Shown one piece after another: positions 11,986 through 24,640 of a stretch of 64,000 nt of DNA. This stretch comes from Cryptomeria japonica. Taxonomy: Eukaryota > Streptophyta > Pinopsida > Cupressales > Cupressaceae. Location: assembly GCF_030272615.1 (NCBI RefSeq), contig NC_081409.1, positions 874,066,594 through 874,130,593 of the forward strand, in the 5' to 3' direction. Below the pieces are notes generated by a model. It was not told the origin of the DNA. It ran no database searches and saw only the letters and a program-made list of their open reading frames with translations. Within the stretch, counting starts at the first letter, position 1; each line of letters opens with the position of its first letter. Both the position numbers and the translations under genes were made by a program.

Positions 11986-13388
11986 TGTTGGCATATGTAC
12001 AGAGTTTGATGACATGATGATAATGTATGTTATCATTGATGTCAATATGATGAAGTGTGAATCGGTATGTTGAAGTAAGTAAATTGGCAAGTGAACCAGT
12101 ATATGCAAAGTTTGTATTGGGGTTTCATTTGATATGACTACAGGTTGGTAGTCTCAACTTCAGGGTTTCTGGTTGATGCATTCCAAGTCTGTGTGATTTG
12201 ACCGATGACATCCTGTGATGAGTTAGCATTGAATTGAAGATTAGATCATTTTTCCACATCAGCCTTGTGCACATGAAGGATTTCCTTGAGGATCTTGCAT
12301 GAGAGGATTGATTCTATCTACCTCGGGAATGTGAAAAATCTTAGTAAACGGTGGAGAGCGGGTGATGAGTTATCAACTTCCAGAAGTGGTGAAGAATGAA
12401 TGATGTAGAACATCTTGAGATTTGTTCAAGATTGTTTTACCATATGTAATATTATTAAACGGTCGAGATTGGACCGACTGTATTGTTAACCTAGATACTT
12501 AGGGTTTTAGGTTTTGGCTACTGACCTAATTGTTGTCTATAAGGTCGATGATCATTTTCATTTGAAGTTGTTGGCAAATGAATATATGTGAGGTGATTCT
12601 TGCCAGATCGGAGAAGTGAGTAGAGATCAGCAGAGTGTGATTGCAGATGTAAAGGAACTAAAGTGGATCTGCCTTGGCATTGAGTGTTGTTATCAAATTA
12701 GTGTATTACCTGTTGACTTCTAACCATTTCAGCAGTTGTAAAATCCCTTTATCGAGTAGCTTTAACAGGCTTTTTGTAAATCCTTTAACAGGGTGACTTA
12801 AAATCATTGAGTTCTTCAAATCCTCTTGTGAGGTAACCTTTAACAGGGTTTTAACCTCTAACCGGGTATTTAGCCATCCCTTAATTGGGTGATCCCTAGC
12901 AAGATCAGTTCCTAGCAGAACTTGTTGTAAAGTCTTTAACTGGACTAGGCTCCTAATAGAGTGGAATTCAGAAGATTTCAAGAACAACTTGTGGGTATTC
13001 ATCCCCACAATGGTTTTTCCCAGTTGGGTTTCCATGTAAAAAATCAATGTGTTATATGTGGTGCTTTTTCATGTGATGATTTAGTGTTTTATGTTAAGCG
13101 ATAATGCGTGTTGTTCTATTGGTCATTGTATTTCTGATGTATTACTTTCTAAGGATATGGGTGAAGTTGATATGAGATATTAGGTTTTGAGAAGTTCTAA
13201 GTGTTACCAGTTTATGTCTTTTACAGTTTTACTATGTTTTACCGGTATTGTCTTGGTTTAGGTTGGTGATGTTGTTTGCCAGTTAGTGCAGTCTTTGTAG
13301 TTTAAGTTGTCAGAGAAATTTTTGTCTGTACTGATTCACCCCCCCTCTCAGTACCTATTGAGTATTTACTATTCATCATTATTCATCA
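11986..13388 (+). repeat. 3' LTR of element B
   Basis: This LTR is 1,403 bp, starting TGTTGGCATATG and ending ATTCATCA. Homology to 6885-7571 covers its last 686 bp. The C-rich box CTGATTCACCCCCCC lies near 13331. On the right it joins directly to the body of the element A LTR. Confidence 0.9.
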
Positions 13389-14216
13389 ATACCGATAGGC
13401 AGTTCACAGATTCTACACCGACACCGGCACTAACAGGTCAAAAATATTTCTTTGGTCATCAGTAATGCAAGCTGACATGGTATAGTAAAGCTCATCGGTA
13501 TTGGAGGCTAACATATCTTGGATCTGACATCGACAATTTGTTTTGATGTTTTTACATTTATGTTATCTAGCCGACATATAGTCAGATATTATATATATCT
13601 ATTTAAGTAGACATAAGGCATAAAATTTGTATAGGGTATATAGGTCAGTTTGATTAGATATTTATGAATACATATAATGGATATGTGAATGTAATATGAT
13701 GTGAAATTATTCAGAGATATTATATATGTGAGGAATTTACTATAAGGGTTATTCTGATAAAGGGGTTTAGGGTTTCAGACCAGAATAGATAAAGCTTAAA
13801 CCAGATTTGTATTCTGGCATAGAAGATGTTATCTTAGCAATTCACACTTCTCTGGAGTGTTGTCTAGAATTTTATGTAGTCAGTGAGGCTCCTATTGTTA
13901 TTAAGAAGTGTGTTGTAGGCTATAAGCCTTCTTGCAAGTGTAGTCCCTTCATTTTTGTAATATCTCTTAATATGGTCAATGGATTGATATTGTGGTCACA
14001 AATCCCACCATGTTTTCTCCTCTTTGAGGTTTTCCACGTATAAATATATGTGTTATGATTCTCATTTATGTGTTTGGCTTATTGGTTTCTTTACTTCTTT
14101 CAATTTTGTATTTACCGGTATACCAGTTGGTGTATGAATGTTTTAATAAGGCTAAAATCTACTTTTTCGGTATAACACTGATTGACCCCCCCTCTCAGTA
14201 TTATTAGTTTCCAACA
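13389..14216 (+). repeat. 3' LTR of element A (head missing)
   Basis: It aligns with roughly 617-1444 of the 5' LTR and ends CCAACA. The first roughly 85 bp are absent beyond the B insertion. The C-rich box appears at 14177-14197 with one substitution (ATTGACCCCCCC). Confidence 0.88.
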
Positions 14217-14221
14217 ATATA

Positions 14222-14319
14222 ACTATATTTCAATGTGTATATAAAATAAATATGTAAGATTGTAAAAGGATATATAAAAATATAGATATATCATATGTAT
14301 ATATGCATGTACACATATA

Positions 14320-14405
<86 letters not shown>

Positions 14406-14605
14406 GGAAATATTTGCATGTAGATATGCAACAATTTGTGTGCGTTGTGTACATATTTATGAAATGTGAATAGAAAATAGATATGCACCTATAAGTAAGA
14501 ATATATATGTAACTAAATATGTGACAAGCATGAAAATGGGAGGAAAAAATACCTTAAAAGTGAAATAAAATAATAAAAATGCAAATTTATATACAACCAA
14601 ATTGT
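14222..14605. repeat. AT microsatellite and AT-rich spacer
   Basis: A pure (AT)n tract of about 80 bp occupies 14323-14403 inside an AT-rich spacer without coding signals. Translations of the tract as Tyr-Ile repeats are an artefact. Confidence 0.9.
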
Positions 14606-14624
14606 TTGTGTGTGTGTGTGTGTG
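14606..14624. repeat. (GT)n microsatellite
   Basis: A short (GT)n run interrupts the RT start of copia relic F. It appears on the minus strand as an artificial His-Thr repeat after GLNQIERN. Confidence 0.85.
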
Positions 14625-15190
14625 ATTCCTCTCAATTTGATTTAGTCCTTCTTCCATTTTTTCTATCCAATTTTTATCTTGGCTAGCTTTTGTATAATAA
14701 TTTTTGCTCAAATTTAAGAAAAAAGAAAAATATATCTGCTCACTCTTGCCAACCTTCTTCTAATCTAAACTTTGTTGATTTTATCTCCAAGAATCTGACT
14801 CTCCAAATGATTTTTTTGAACATACTTTTTCATGGATTTTACAATTGTCTTCTCATGTTGATTTTTAGTATGTGTTCACTATTGCACTATCATCATCATC
14901 ATCTAAAGCTACCTCAAGGTGCAAAATCTCATTAATTTTCACATTTGTACTTTTAGGAATCTTCCACAACCTTTTAGCATGACATCTATGTGCCTTCATT
15001 ATTGTAGAATAATCAAGAAATATACCTTCATTAGATCTTGAGTCAGTCTCACCCAAGTTATATTCATCTCTTGTGATGTACAACATTTTCTTCTAATTAT
15101 TTAAAAATATTTAACTGATGTTCGCCTAACTTTCCACAATTCACATTGTGCTTTTGTGTTGTTTACTCTAATCTAACCACTATTTAGAAC
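14625..15190 (-). pseudogene. Copia relic F: integrase C-terminus and start of RT
   Basis: On the minus strand, 15086-14865 encodes a copia integrase tail (DSRSNEGIFLDYST, like the usual DEGIFLGYS motif). Around 14700-14624 lies the RT lead-in (QDKNWIEKMEEGLNQIER). The relic is split by element H: the last five bases, AGAAC (15186-15190), are duplicated at 31099-31103. It is much more decayed than B and therefore older. Confidence 0.75.
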
Positions 15191-17019
15191 TGATGCCCTC
15201 CTAAATGGCACAAGATTAGTCTATGATCAAATAACACAAAAACACACAAAACATTAGTGTTAGTCAATCGAAAACTAATATAAAAAGGCATACCAAAAGA
15301 GAGACTACAAACATGCAAGCATATTTAACTATCAAAGCAAACATGATGAGGCATCTCCAAATACCTCCTAACATACTCTTAGTTCCTTCTCCCTTGTTCC
15401 TCTCCTCTCCAAGTTCCAAAATAGTGTAGCTCTCAGCAGCTTTTTGCACTATGGATGCTTATGGAGGATTGAGATTTAATATTAAGCTTCAAATATGAAA
15501 TGAAAAGCTAAATACTATGCTATTGATGCTAAAATGATATATTTTAACCAAAAATGATAAGATGTTAGATTGCTTATGCTAAATGCTCTCTAAAAATGTC
15601 TATAGCCTAAATGCATACAAGTTTTCAGGATCTGGATTATGAAGGAATGGGCTCTATTTATAGGAAAAATGGAGCAATGGATGGCTAGGATTGAAACGTT
15701 TAATCAAGGGTCAAGCTTGAAATTTGGGGATCCATGTGCACAATTTGCACCAATGAAATGGTGACAAGTGTCAACATAAGATTAGGTTGAGAGAAGAGGT
15801 TGGAGGCATTAAATGCCTGAGGAGACCTCATGGTTATCTAGAAGGTAAGGGTCAAGCCTAAATTAGGATTACCCACTGGATTAAGAGTTAATGCAAGGAT
15901 AAACCTTTGTGCAAATGATTAAGAGATAATCATGGTCAAAGCATTAAAGGCTTGATGAGACCCTTGGGTTGGGTAGAGGTTGAGTCAAAACAAATGTTTT
16001 AACCATGTAGGAGGGTTTGGGTTAACCATTAATGGTTTTTGAAGACTTTGTGGATTAAGTGGTTGAAGGTTGGAAGCTTTCAAAGGTTATCCAAGACTTT
16101 GAGACATTTAGTGGTTGAAGGTTGGAAGCCTTTAATGGTTATCAAAGACTTTTAGGCTTTGAGAAGTGACTCCATTTTGCTTAGGAATGTGACAATAATT
16201 AGGGGATGGATTAGGCTAATTAGGAAGGGGTTAGAAGAATCTAGAAGGGGGTTAGATTTTGCAAGTGGATTTGGTGGGTGAGGGAAAATAAGATTTTATT
16301 TAAAATAAAAATTCATTTATTTCAATTAATGTGTGCAAGTTGTATTTGGATAAATATTCAAATAAATATTAATTTATTTAAATGAAAAAAAGGAAGATAA
16401 AACATTAAAATGCTTGAAGACTTTGAGGGGAACCATTAAAGGCTTGAAGACTTTAAGGAAAACCATTAAAGTCTTAAGAAGACTATAGAAGGAAGCCATC
16501 AAGTTTGAAGACTTTAAAGCCATCAAGTTTGAATACTTTAAGGGAAACCATTAAAGGCTTCAAGTGGGTGAGGATAAATAGGATTTTAAATAAATAATTT
16601 ATTTAAAATAGTTGTGCAACTTGCTTTTGTAGGAAAATACAAGTGGGTGGAGGATAAAGGTGATTTAAATAAATGATTTATTTATTTAAATGTGAGAGGT
16701 GGGATTTTGGGGGATTTAAATAAATATTAATTTATTTAAATGTGAGAGGTGGGATTTTGGGGGATTTAAATAAATATTAATTTATTTAAATGTGAGAGAA
16801 GATTTAATTAAACAAATATGATTTATTTATTTAATTAATGGTATGAATTTGGTTAAGTGAATTAAATCAAATAAATTGAATAATTTATTTAATTAATAGG
16901 AGAAGAGGGTTAAGATAAATTAATTAAATATTAATTTAATTAATTATTAATTGATGGTTAAATAATCAAATAAATACTAAGTATTCATTTAATTAAGTGG
17001 ATAGATTTATGTGACTACA
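15191..17019 (-). repeat. 3' LTR of element H
   Basis: This is the 1,829-bp copy. On the minus strand it starts TGTAGTCACA and ends GGGCATCA. It is 100 bp longer than its partner because a 50-bp unit is present twice in tandem (16691-16740 and 16741-16790). The other LTR has neither copy. Confidence 0.93.
16691..16790. repeat. Two tandem 50-bp units in the H 3' LTR
   Basis: Two identical 50-base units start tgtgagaggtgggattttgg. They account exactly for the length difference between the two H LTRs. Confidence 0.93.
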
Positions 17020-17033
17020 TTTGCCCCTCTTTG
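17020..17033 (-). other. Polypurine tract of element H
   Basis: The minus strand reads CAAAGAGGGGCAAA directly before the LTR start TGTAGTC. This is the expected place for plus-strand priming. Confidence 0.8.
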
Positions 17034-19340
17034 AGACGGTGCAATTTATCGCGTCGTTTCAAAGAAAGAAAAATAGGTGTGAAGAAATGCCCCATAAAAT
17101 GTAAATTTAATGGGTGGTATGCCCCCTCGAGAGATGGGCCGAATTTTATTTTGAAAAATCGGGAGATCTCTCAAAAAAGAATGCAAAGTGGAGGGGAGGT
17201 AGAATAGAAGAAATTAGAACTAATGATGAAAGAATGGGAGAAAATGGAGTGAATATGAAGAAACAACAAGCCAGCGAGTACCCTGAGGTCATGCAAGAGA
17301 TACATAGTAGATGTAGTGTGGGGTTTGGATTGATGCTATACAATTGATCAAAATTGTTTGGACAATTTGGTGCAATCGGTTTAATTGCCCCGGTCAAGTC
17401 AAAGCGTGACAGTTGATGTCAGTTGGTCGCTTGGACATGATAAAGTCTGAGTAAGTGAATCAAAGTGACCTGATGTGACTTAGACAATTGATGTAATTGC
17501 CCAATGAAGTCAAGGTATATGAAGCAAAATACTCATTGAGACATAGACAATTGATGTAATTGTCCATTGGATTGTGTTTGATTGGTTGATCAATTGATAG
17601 TTTGTGCATGTGATGGATGGTTGTGGTGAATCATAGCAGCCCCGTTTAGACTAGGTCATTATGATAAATGTCTGTTGTAGTCTAGGTTTGCCATAATCGA
17701 TTACCTGTTGAGACCCGAAGATACTTGATCAAAGTATCTGTTGATAGTCTAGGTGTGTGGGAGTTGATGTATCTGTGTAGACAGAGTAATTGGCTTAATT
17801 TTGTGGATGAGTGAGGATGGGAAGCGATGAAGGGATTAGGATGATGTTGAGGATCAAGATAGGGAGGGTGAGGGGGGATTCGATGTTAGATAGAAGATAT
17901 GGAGGACTAGGACCGAGTCCTATGGAAGAAGATGAGTAAAATAGAGTATGCATTATTATGACTATGTATGCATGATATGCAACTATTATGAATGTATGGA
18001 TGGGTGGAATGCAATGAAATGCAATATATACAGATGAGATGGAATGATGATCCATGGTGCTTTATTTTTCATCATTGAGCTTTAAAATGTTGTAAGAAAA
18101 TACAAGAAACTTGACATAAAGATTCAAGATGACCAGAGTATTTCTTACATGGATTTTATATAGCAAGTTAATACAAGCAACTTGATATAATGGATCAAGT
18201 TGACCTGAGTATTGCTTGCGAAACAGACAAGGATTATCTCCTTTCATGCATGACTTGGAACGTCCTCCTTGATCTTAGACTGATCATATCCTGAGACAAG
18301 TGTATACCGTAATAAGAGATAAAACCTTTATCCAGTTTGGATGAGGTAGGAGGAACCAAAGAAAAAGCATTGTACCTGCAAACAAACAGTATATACATAA
18401 AGAATAAAGAATAAGGATCCTTGGTAATGGCTCATGCTCATATGGTCAAGGTATACGCTGTAGTCAGCAAGCCGTAGTGATCTATGACTGTATTTTTGCC
18501 TATGATCACGTAACTTAGTGAACTTCCCATGTAGACACCATTAGTACATGCCCCAGAACTTCATCGGAATAATGTGTCGAAGATACACAAACAATGCCGT
18601 AGGAACCTAATATAAATTACTAGACCATAAATCAACCAAGTATTTGATAGCATAAACAGAATTTTCTTGTCAAAGAAAATGTCATCTTGTCTTTGTTTTG
18701 GTAAGGAAGGATGCATCCTTGTTGAAGACAGTTTGATTGTTGATGTTGATTGTGTGGTCAATTGATAAGTGGTCATTATGTGAGTACTGTGTCAATGTTT
18801 GTTTTGCATCTGCACGGAGGAGTATGTACAATGTGTTGCCATGTTTTTGTTTTATTTTTGATGTTTTTGGATTTTGTGAGATGTTTTTTGAATATTTTTG
18901 GATTTTGTGAGACCTTTTTGAATGTTTTTGCCAATGAATCACCAGTAATGTAGAATCCACTTCCATCATCTAGATTTTTTAAGGGTATTGCCCCCAAGTG
19001 TAGACATGACTATGAAAAAGTGGGATGCAAGACACATGAAGTACTATCTTTGATTACAGATCAAATAACAAGCCATGGTTTGGATGGATGGATGTGTGGA
19101 TGTATGAATGTGATTGCAATGAATCTGAAAGATACTGGAGCCATTGTCTTTACGAGTTGTGCCTGTTTGCCAGGTTTTCACCATCGCACTTACCCAACGT
19201 GCCACCGGAGTGGTTGTTCACCGTTTGGATGCATGATTTTTCTTTACTTTTTTTGAATGTTTTTGTATTTTCTTCAAGACATTTTTCTGAATGTTTTTGG
19301 TATTTTCTGGTATGTAGGGGAGCCTGATGCTCTGTACAGC
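17034..19340 (-). other. 3' non-coding region of element H
   Basis: About 2.3 kb lies between the gag-pol stop and the polypurine tract, with no credible ORF on either strand. A local repeat of tttttggattttgtgag units occurs at about 18865-18925. Long 3' regions of this kind are common in Tat elements. Confidence 0.7.
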
Positions 19341-20430
19341 TTAGGTATAAAACCGTTTGAGGTGCATGCTGTTGATTGGATCTGCAAGCGGTTCTCCTTC
19401 TGATGTAGCCAACTAATATGCCCTGGACCCAAACACAGCAGTGACAACATATGGGCCCAGCCAGTTTGATTCAAACTTGTCCTGATGTTCTCAGTTTGGT
19501 TGGTTGTGAGGATTCTCTCGTAGAACAAGATCACCTACCTCAAATGTACGAGGTCTAACTCGGTGATTGTAGCTTCTGCTCATGTGCTGCTGATAGGCTT
19601 TGAGATGGTTGTATGCAGCTTGTCGTTTCTCATCAAGTAACTCTAAGTCCTGAAGACGGGATACTCTGTAGGCTTCGTCATCGATGAGATTGTGCAAGGA
19701 AACCCGTAATGATGGTATCTCAACCTCAATAGGCAAGATAGCTTCTGCACCATAGACCAATGAATAAGGAGTTGCACCTGTAGGGGTTCGAATGCTAGTT
19801 CAATATGCCCATAGCGCTGGATTTAGTTGAGCATGCCAATCATGACCGGCATCATTGACTATCTTTTTGAGGATTCTTAATATGTTTTTATTGGATGCTT
19901 CAGCCTGACCATTGCCTTGTGGGTAATAGGGAGTGGAAAAGCGGTGTTGGATATGAAATTTCTCACAAAGTTCATGGACATCCTGATTTTTGAAAGGAAG
20001 ACCGTTATCTGTGATGATGGACATGGGTACACCATACCGGCAGATGATGTAGTTGAGGATGAATGAGGCGATCTACTTGCTGGTGACTTGGGTAAGTGGA
20101 ACAGCTTCGATCCACTTTGTGAAATATTCGGTGGCGGTAATAATGAATTTATGGCCATTGGATGAAGATGGATGAATCTTACCCACAAGGTCAAGGCCCC
20201 ATTGATAGAAAGGCCATGGTGTCATGATTGGTTGCAGTTCCTGGGCTGGTGCATGTATCAGGTCACCATGAACTTGACATTTCTTTCATTTTCTGACAAA
20301 GTAGTACGAATCCTTTTCCATAGATGGCCAATAATATCCAGCTCGCATGAGTTTCTTGGCTAGTGACGGACCACTTGAGTGAGTCCCGCAAATTCCTTCA
20401 TGTACCTCTTCCAAAGCCTTTGTTATCTCA
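19341..20430 (-). other. H integrase
   Basis: The zinc-binding HHCC segment (HEGICGTH, then KCQVHG) lies at about 20410-20260. The catalytic core follows with GLDLVGKI, TDNGLPF and GNGQAEAS, supplying the D, D and E residues. The C-terminal GDLVLRE segment leads to the TAA at 19341. Stops at 20073, 19800, 19491 and 19413 interrupt it. Confidence 0.88.
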
Positions 20431-20689
20431 TCTTGTTCTAGACATCGAAGGAGAGTACCATCAAGACCGCATCGATATAGGGTTTCGGCAATAATGGTAT
20501 ATCGAGCAGTTTGGCGAATGAAGGTTTTACATTGGTTATTTGATTGGTTGGGAGGAAATGTGTGATCGCGGAGATAGGTGTAGAACTCACCGTACCATGG
20601 GGATTCAGAACGGACAAGGCGACATATCATCTCAGATTCAGGGATATCATAAGCGGGGATCCAAAGCTGTTCTACCAAGAACTCGTAGC

Positions 20690-21110
20690 GTGTTGAATTT
20701 TGTGGAAGATCTAGGAGAGATGCGATGGTAGCCATAGCGTCAGCAGCTCGATTCTGATCTCTTGGTATCTGCTCAAAAGTGATAGTAGTAAATGATGTCT
20801 TTAGAGTGTCCACCATTTGCTTATATGGCATGAGTTTATCATCCTTGGTTTGATATTCATCTATTGCTTGTCGAATGACTAGTTGGGAATCGCCATATAC
20901 TTGTAGTTCTTGTAATTTCCATTGTACGGCTAACCTGAGTCCTGTGATCAAGGCCTCATACTCTGCTATGTTGTTTGTGCATGGAAATATGAGCCTGTAA
21001 GACTTCGGGATGCTATCACCCTGAGGTGTGATAAATAGAATGCCTGCCCCTGAGCCATGCCTAGTGTATGAACCATCAAAATATAGTTTCCATGGTTGTG
21101 TTGTTGTGAT
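20690..21110 (-). other. H second, archaeal-type RNase H
   Basis: LYFDGSYTRHGSGAGILF starts near 21090, followed by NNIAEYEALITGL and a DSQLVIRQ segment. The D, E and D residues of the active RNase HI fold are visible. A duplicated RNase H of this type defines the Tat group among plant gypsy elements. Confidence 0.85.
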
Positions 21111-21279
21111 CATGAATATCTCTTCATCTGAAAAATTGGAAATGAGAGGATGATCACCTATGAGAGGTGCATCAGCCAACTGATCTGCAATAACCTGACC
21201 TTTGATAGCTTTACGGTCTACATACTCGATGTCAAATTCACTTAGAATCATCACCCATTTGGCCAAGCGGCCTGTCAAT

Positions 21280-22420
21280 GCTGCTTTGCTGAGTAAATAC
21301 TTGAGTGGATCAATCTTTGCAATGAGTTGTACCTTGTGTGTTAACAGATAGTGCCTCAGTTTAGTGGCTGCTAAGATTACTGCTAGGCAAGCTCACTCAA
21401 TAGGTGTGTAATTGAGTTCATAGCCAACCAGTGTGTGAGAGATGTAGTATATAGCACATTCTTTGCCTTCAGCATTATGTTGTGCCAGTAGTACACCCAA
21501 TGCCGTACTTGTTGCCGAGATATAGAGTAACAATGGTCTACTTGGATCTGGTGGCATCAGCAATGGTGGATTCATGAGATAGTCTTTAAGTGTCTAAAAT
21601 GCTTGCTGGCATCGAGCATCCCACTGAAAGCGGATGTTCTTGTGTAGCAGATGTGTAAATGGGTGACACTTATCAGCCAATTGTGCAATGAATCTTCGGA
21701 TGGATTGAAGCCATCCTTGTAGTGTCCTTAGCTGACTGATATTCTTTGGAGGTGGCATGTCCATGATTGCTTTTACCTTTGCTGGGTCGACCTCAATACC
21801 TTTGCTTGAGACAATGTATCCTAGAAGCTTCCCGGAGGTTACTCCAAAGACACATTTCTTTGGGTTGAGTCGAACATGGTATTGTTCTAGTCTATCAAAG
21901 ATTTTATCTAAGATGTGGAGATGCCCTTCTCTGGTGAGTGATTTTGCTAGTAAGTCATCAACATAATCTTCCATTATGGTATGCATCATATCATGAAAGA
22001 TAGTAGTCATTGCTCGTTGATAGGTCGCTCCTGCATTCTTTAGACCAAAAGGCATTACATTCCAGCAGTATGTGCCCCATGGACATGTGAAGGTTGTCTT
22101 ATGTTGATCTTCTGGTGCTATCTTTATCTGATTGTATCCTGAAAAGCCATCCATGAGTGAAAGCATAGCATGTCCTGCTGTCAGGTCTACTATGATGTCG
22201 ATATTTGGAAGGGGGAAGTCATCCTTAGGATAGGCCTTATTCAGATCTCTGAAGTCAGTATAAATGCGGATGCCCCCTTTTGGTTTTCCGATAGGAACAA
22301 TGTTGGATATCCATTCTACATAATCAATTGGTCTAATGAAACCAACATCTAGGAGTTTCTTGAGTTCTGTTTTGACTAGTACTGCAATTTGAGGATGCAT
22401 CTTATGAAGCTTCTGCTTGA
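21280..22420 (-). other. H reverse transcriptase and first RNase H
   Basis: RT motifs in order are GFIRP, DFRDLNKAYPKDDFPLP, GYNQI, MPFGLKNAGATYQRAM and YVDDLLAKS (YVDD about 21955-21966). LNPKKC and LLGYIVS follow. The first RNase H (LLLYISATSTALGVLLAQ) is at about 21560-21280 and has lost the canonical catalytic Asp, reading YIS where YID/YLA-type residues are common. That loss is typical when a second RNase H is present. Confidence 0.88.
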
Positions 22421-23771
22421 CAGGTTTGGCTCCTTCTACAATGGTGAGGTGATGCATGACTAAATCAGGATCAAGCCCAGGCATGTCTGCATATGACCAT
22501 GCAAAGTTGATCTGACGCTTCTGGAAGAACTCTATAAACTTAGGTTGTTCCTCTGGAGTGAGAAGAGATGCTAGATGTATGAGATGAGGATTTTCAGGAG
22601 TCCCCACATTGTATTCTTTGGTTTCCTCGATGAGAATTGTTGATCGTTCCTGTTGTGCATTAGCAGGGAGAATGTCAAACCCTTCATCCTCAGGTGCCTC
22701 GGAGAGGTTTTTACCATTGGATACGCTCTTTCTTTTTACTTTTGTTGGATCAAACAGTGCCACAGTGTGGTTTTCACTAGAAGATCCATGTTTTAATGTT
22801 ATATTTTTGCAGCTGAAAGGTTTGGCATCCGTCCTGAAGTATGCTGCGCTATTAAGTTCAATGGCAAATCCAGCTTTGTGATCCCCGCTTGGTAGGTTAT
22901 CCCTTAATTCCAAAAAGTCAATGATGGCCTCATCCTTTTGGAAGAGGTCAAGACATGGGGGATTTGGTTGGTTCCATTCGATGAGTTCAGGGTGGATAAT
23001 GGGCATTACTTCATCGATTAGGTTAAGTGTGTTAGATGTATCAGTGAGGGTTAAGACGTTATGGTGAAGGTCGTTAATGGTACTCTCCCTATCAGAATCA
23101 GGCGTAGGATGAGACGTCGGGTCTGTGGAAGATGTTTCCAGTTCAGGAACCCAAGTGGTCTTTATCTGTGCTTCTCTGTAAACAGGGATGTCTTTGCGTG
23201 GTGGAGGTGGTGATGTGTCTTCCTCATCTGAAGTGTTAAGTTGTATAGAATCAAATTCCCACTCATGTGAGTCGGTCTCTGAATCACTCTCCAGCATCCG
23301 ATTGCTATACCATACTGGGATGTCTTTGGAGTTAAACACGGCAGGTGTGATTGGTTTATGTATCTTTGTAGTGATCGGTGCTGCAGGAACTGTGATGGGG
23401 ATTAAAGGATTTGTTACTGGAAATATCGGCAGTGTTGATTTAGTGGCTTCTGTTGGAATGGCTGGTGCCATAGATGTTGCTATAGGTTTCCATACAGTTG
23501 TTGCTACAAATGGTGTTGCTGATGGGATTACTGGTTCGTTTGGTGGGATGAATGATATTGATGACGGTTGCGGTGGGGTTGTGAGCCTCGATGGGGCAGT
23601 GGGGATAGTGCTTGATGGTTCTTTGATTATGAAAGGTGTCCTCTTTGCAGTAGGTGGGCAAAATGGTTTGTTGGGTTTTCCTTTGAATTTGAGTTTAGGA
23701 AGGATCTCTTTTTCAAAGCCTAGGCCTGTATTACCTTTGGGCTTGAATTCTGGTAGCAGAGGTTCATGTCA

Positions 23772-23846
23772 TCCTTGTTTGCAATATCCCAAAGCACTCT
23801 GACCATCATATCCCATTCTTTGCATAATGAGAAGGCCTTTGCCATA
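23772..23846 (-). other. H G-patch motif
   Basis: The stretch GLLIMQRMGYDGQSALG fits the glycine-rich G-patch consensus, which is known as an RNA-binding or helicase-activating module. It lies between protease and RT in the same frame. Confidence 0.7.
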
Positions 23847-24329
23847 CTGATCCATAGGAAGTGTAACTCGCGGTATGTCAGTGGTGATGGGATCTTTATA
23901 GATCCATTCCGCCAGGTCCTCATCTTGTGTTTCTTCCTCTTGACTCTTTCCAAGAATGAAAGGTGTCAAAGGACATGCTGGTATGTTTAGTGGTTGCTAG
24001 AGTAACTACTGTGGTTTACCATGAGTTCTAGGAGAAGTGGGCATTTGTCCCACACAAAAGAGTTGACTCAAGTTGTATTCCCCAGGACCTTCCTCTGCGA
24101 TCTTCATCTTAAGCTTTTCTTGCTTCGGTATAGTGGTGTTTGAACTCGCAAGAGAGGCGAGATTTATATATGATGTGGAGGAAATGGCTTCTCTATTATT
24201 AGGAACGGTAATCTCTGGTTGATGGCTGATATTATGGCAAAATGCAAAGGGATTTGCATTGCCCAGGATTGTGATCTCTACACCGTTATGTGGGAACTTG
24301 ATACATTGATGGTAGGTAGATGGAACAGC

Positions 24330-24640
24330 TTGCATGGCATGTATCCAAGGTCTCCCTAATAATAGATTATATGGCAGAGGAAGGTCCAGAACCTGACAAA
24401 TTATGTGCTTTACCACAGGACTGACTTAGATTGGTAGTACCACAGCTCCTTTGGATGAACGCTCAGCATCATCATAGGCCTTGATGGTGATCTTCTTGCG
24501 AGGATCCACTGATTCTATTGCATATCCCAATGCTGTGACCAACTGTAGTGTGCAAATGTTTAGGCCTGCTCCATTATCGATCAAGACTCGCTTGATCCTG
24601 TGTTGGTTGATAAAGCCTTCAATGTGTAGCGAAGCATTAT
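24330..24640 (-). other. H protease domain
   Basis: The retropepsin motif LIDNGAGLNICT has its catalytic Asp near 24578, and LLLGRPWIHAM near 24355 closes the fold. The D-N-G-A form departs from the common D-S/T-G-A. An Asn there also occurs in some plant gypsy lineages, so loss of activity cannot be concluded. Confidence 0.8.

Larger units (their letters stand above)
6885..13388 (+). mobile_element. Element B: Sirevirus-like Ty1/copia retrotransposon, 5' truncated
   Basis: The element has a truncated 5' LTR (6885-7571), a primer site TGGTATCAGAGC, a copia-order gag, protease, integrase, RT and RNase H (7643-11738), repeated polypurine tracts and a full 3' LTR (11986-13388). The conserved GCCAAAGGGGGAGAT tract abutting TGTTGGCAT is characteristic of the Sirevirus branch. 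It lies within the 3' LTR of A. Stops and small indels make it non-functional. Confidence 0.9.
531..14216 (+). mobile_element. Element A: pol-less LTR retrotransposon, interrupted by B and E
   Basis: The element runs from a 914-bp 5' LTR (TGTTGG...TAACA) through an initiator-Met-type primer site, ORF1 (coiled coil plus CCHC knuckles) and ORF2 (unrecognised) to a 3' LTR ending CCAACA at 14216. The flanking 5-mers are gtata (526-530) and atata (14217-14221), a target duplication with one mismatch. No protease, integrase, RT or RNase H is present between the ORFs. The copia element B sits inside the 3' LTR, and the first roughly 85 bp of that LTR are missing at the left junction. The element is therefore non-autonomous and now inert. 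Its layout matches elements C and D. Confidence 0.85.

Noticed and set aside
14230-14488. Minus-strand ORFs made of Tyr-Ile repeats
   Set aside because: They translate the (AT)n microsatellite and have no coding support.
15264-15449. Small conserved minus-strand ORF starting MQKAAESYTILELGEE, seen again at 29443-29628 and 63499-63819
   Set aside because: It lies inside the H-family LTRs, so its conservation is explained by LTR copies, and its downstream length differs between copies.
17034-19340. Search for an extra gene in the long H 3' region
   Set aside because: Only short frames without motifs on both strands; they overlap low-complexity T-rich repeats.
23188-23802. 204-codon plus-strand ORF opposite the H pol lead-in
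   Set aside because: It is antisense to the continuous gag-pol frame and its Gly/Val-rich composition mirrors Thr/Pro-rich codons.
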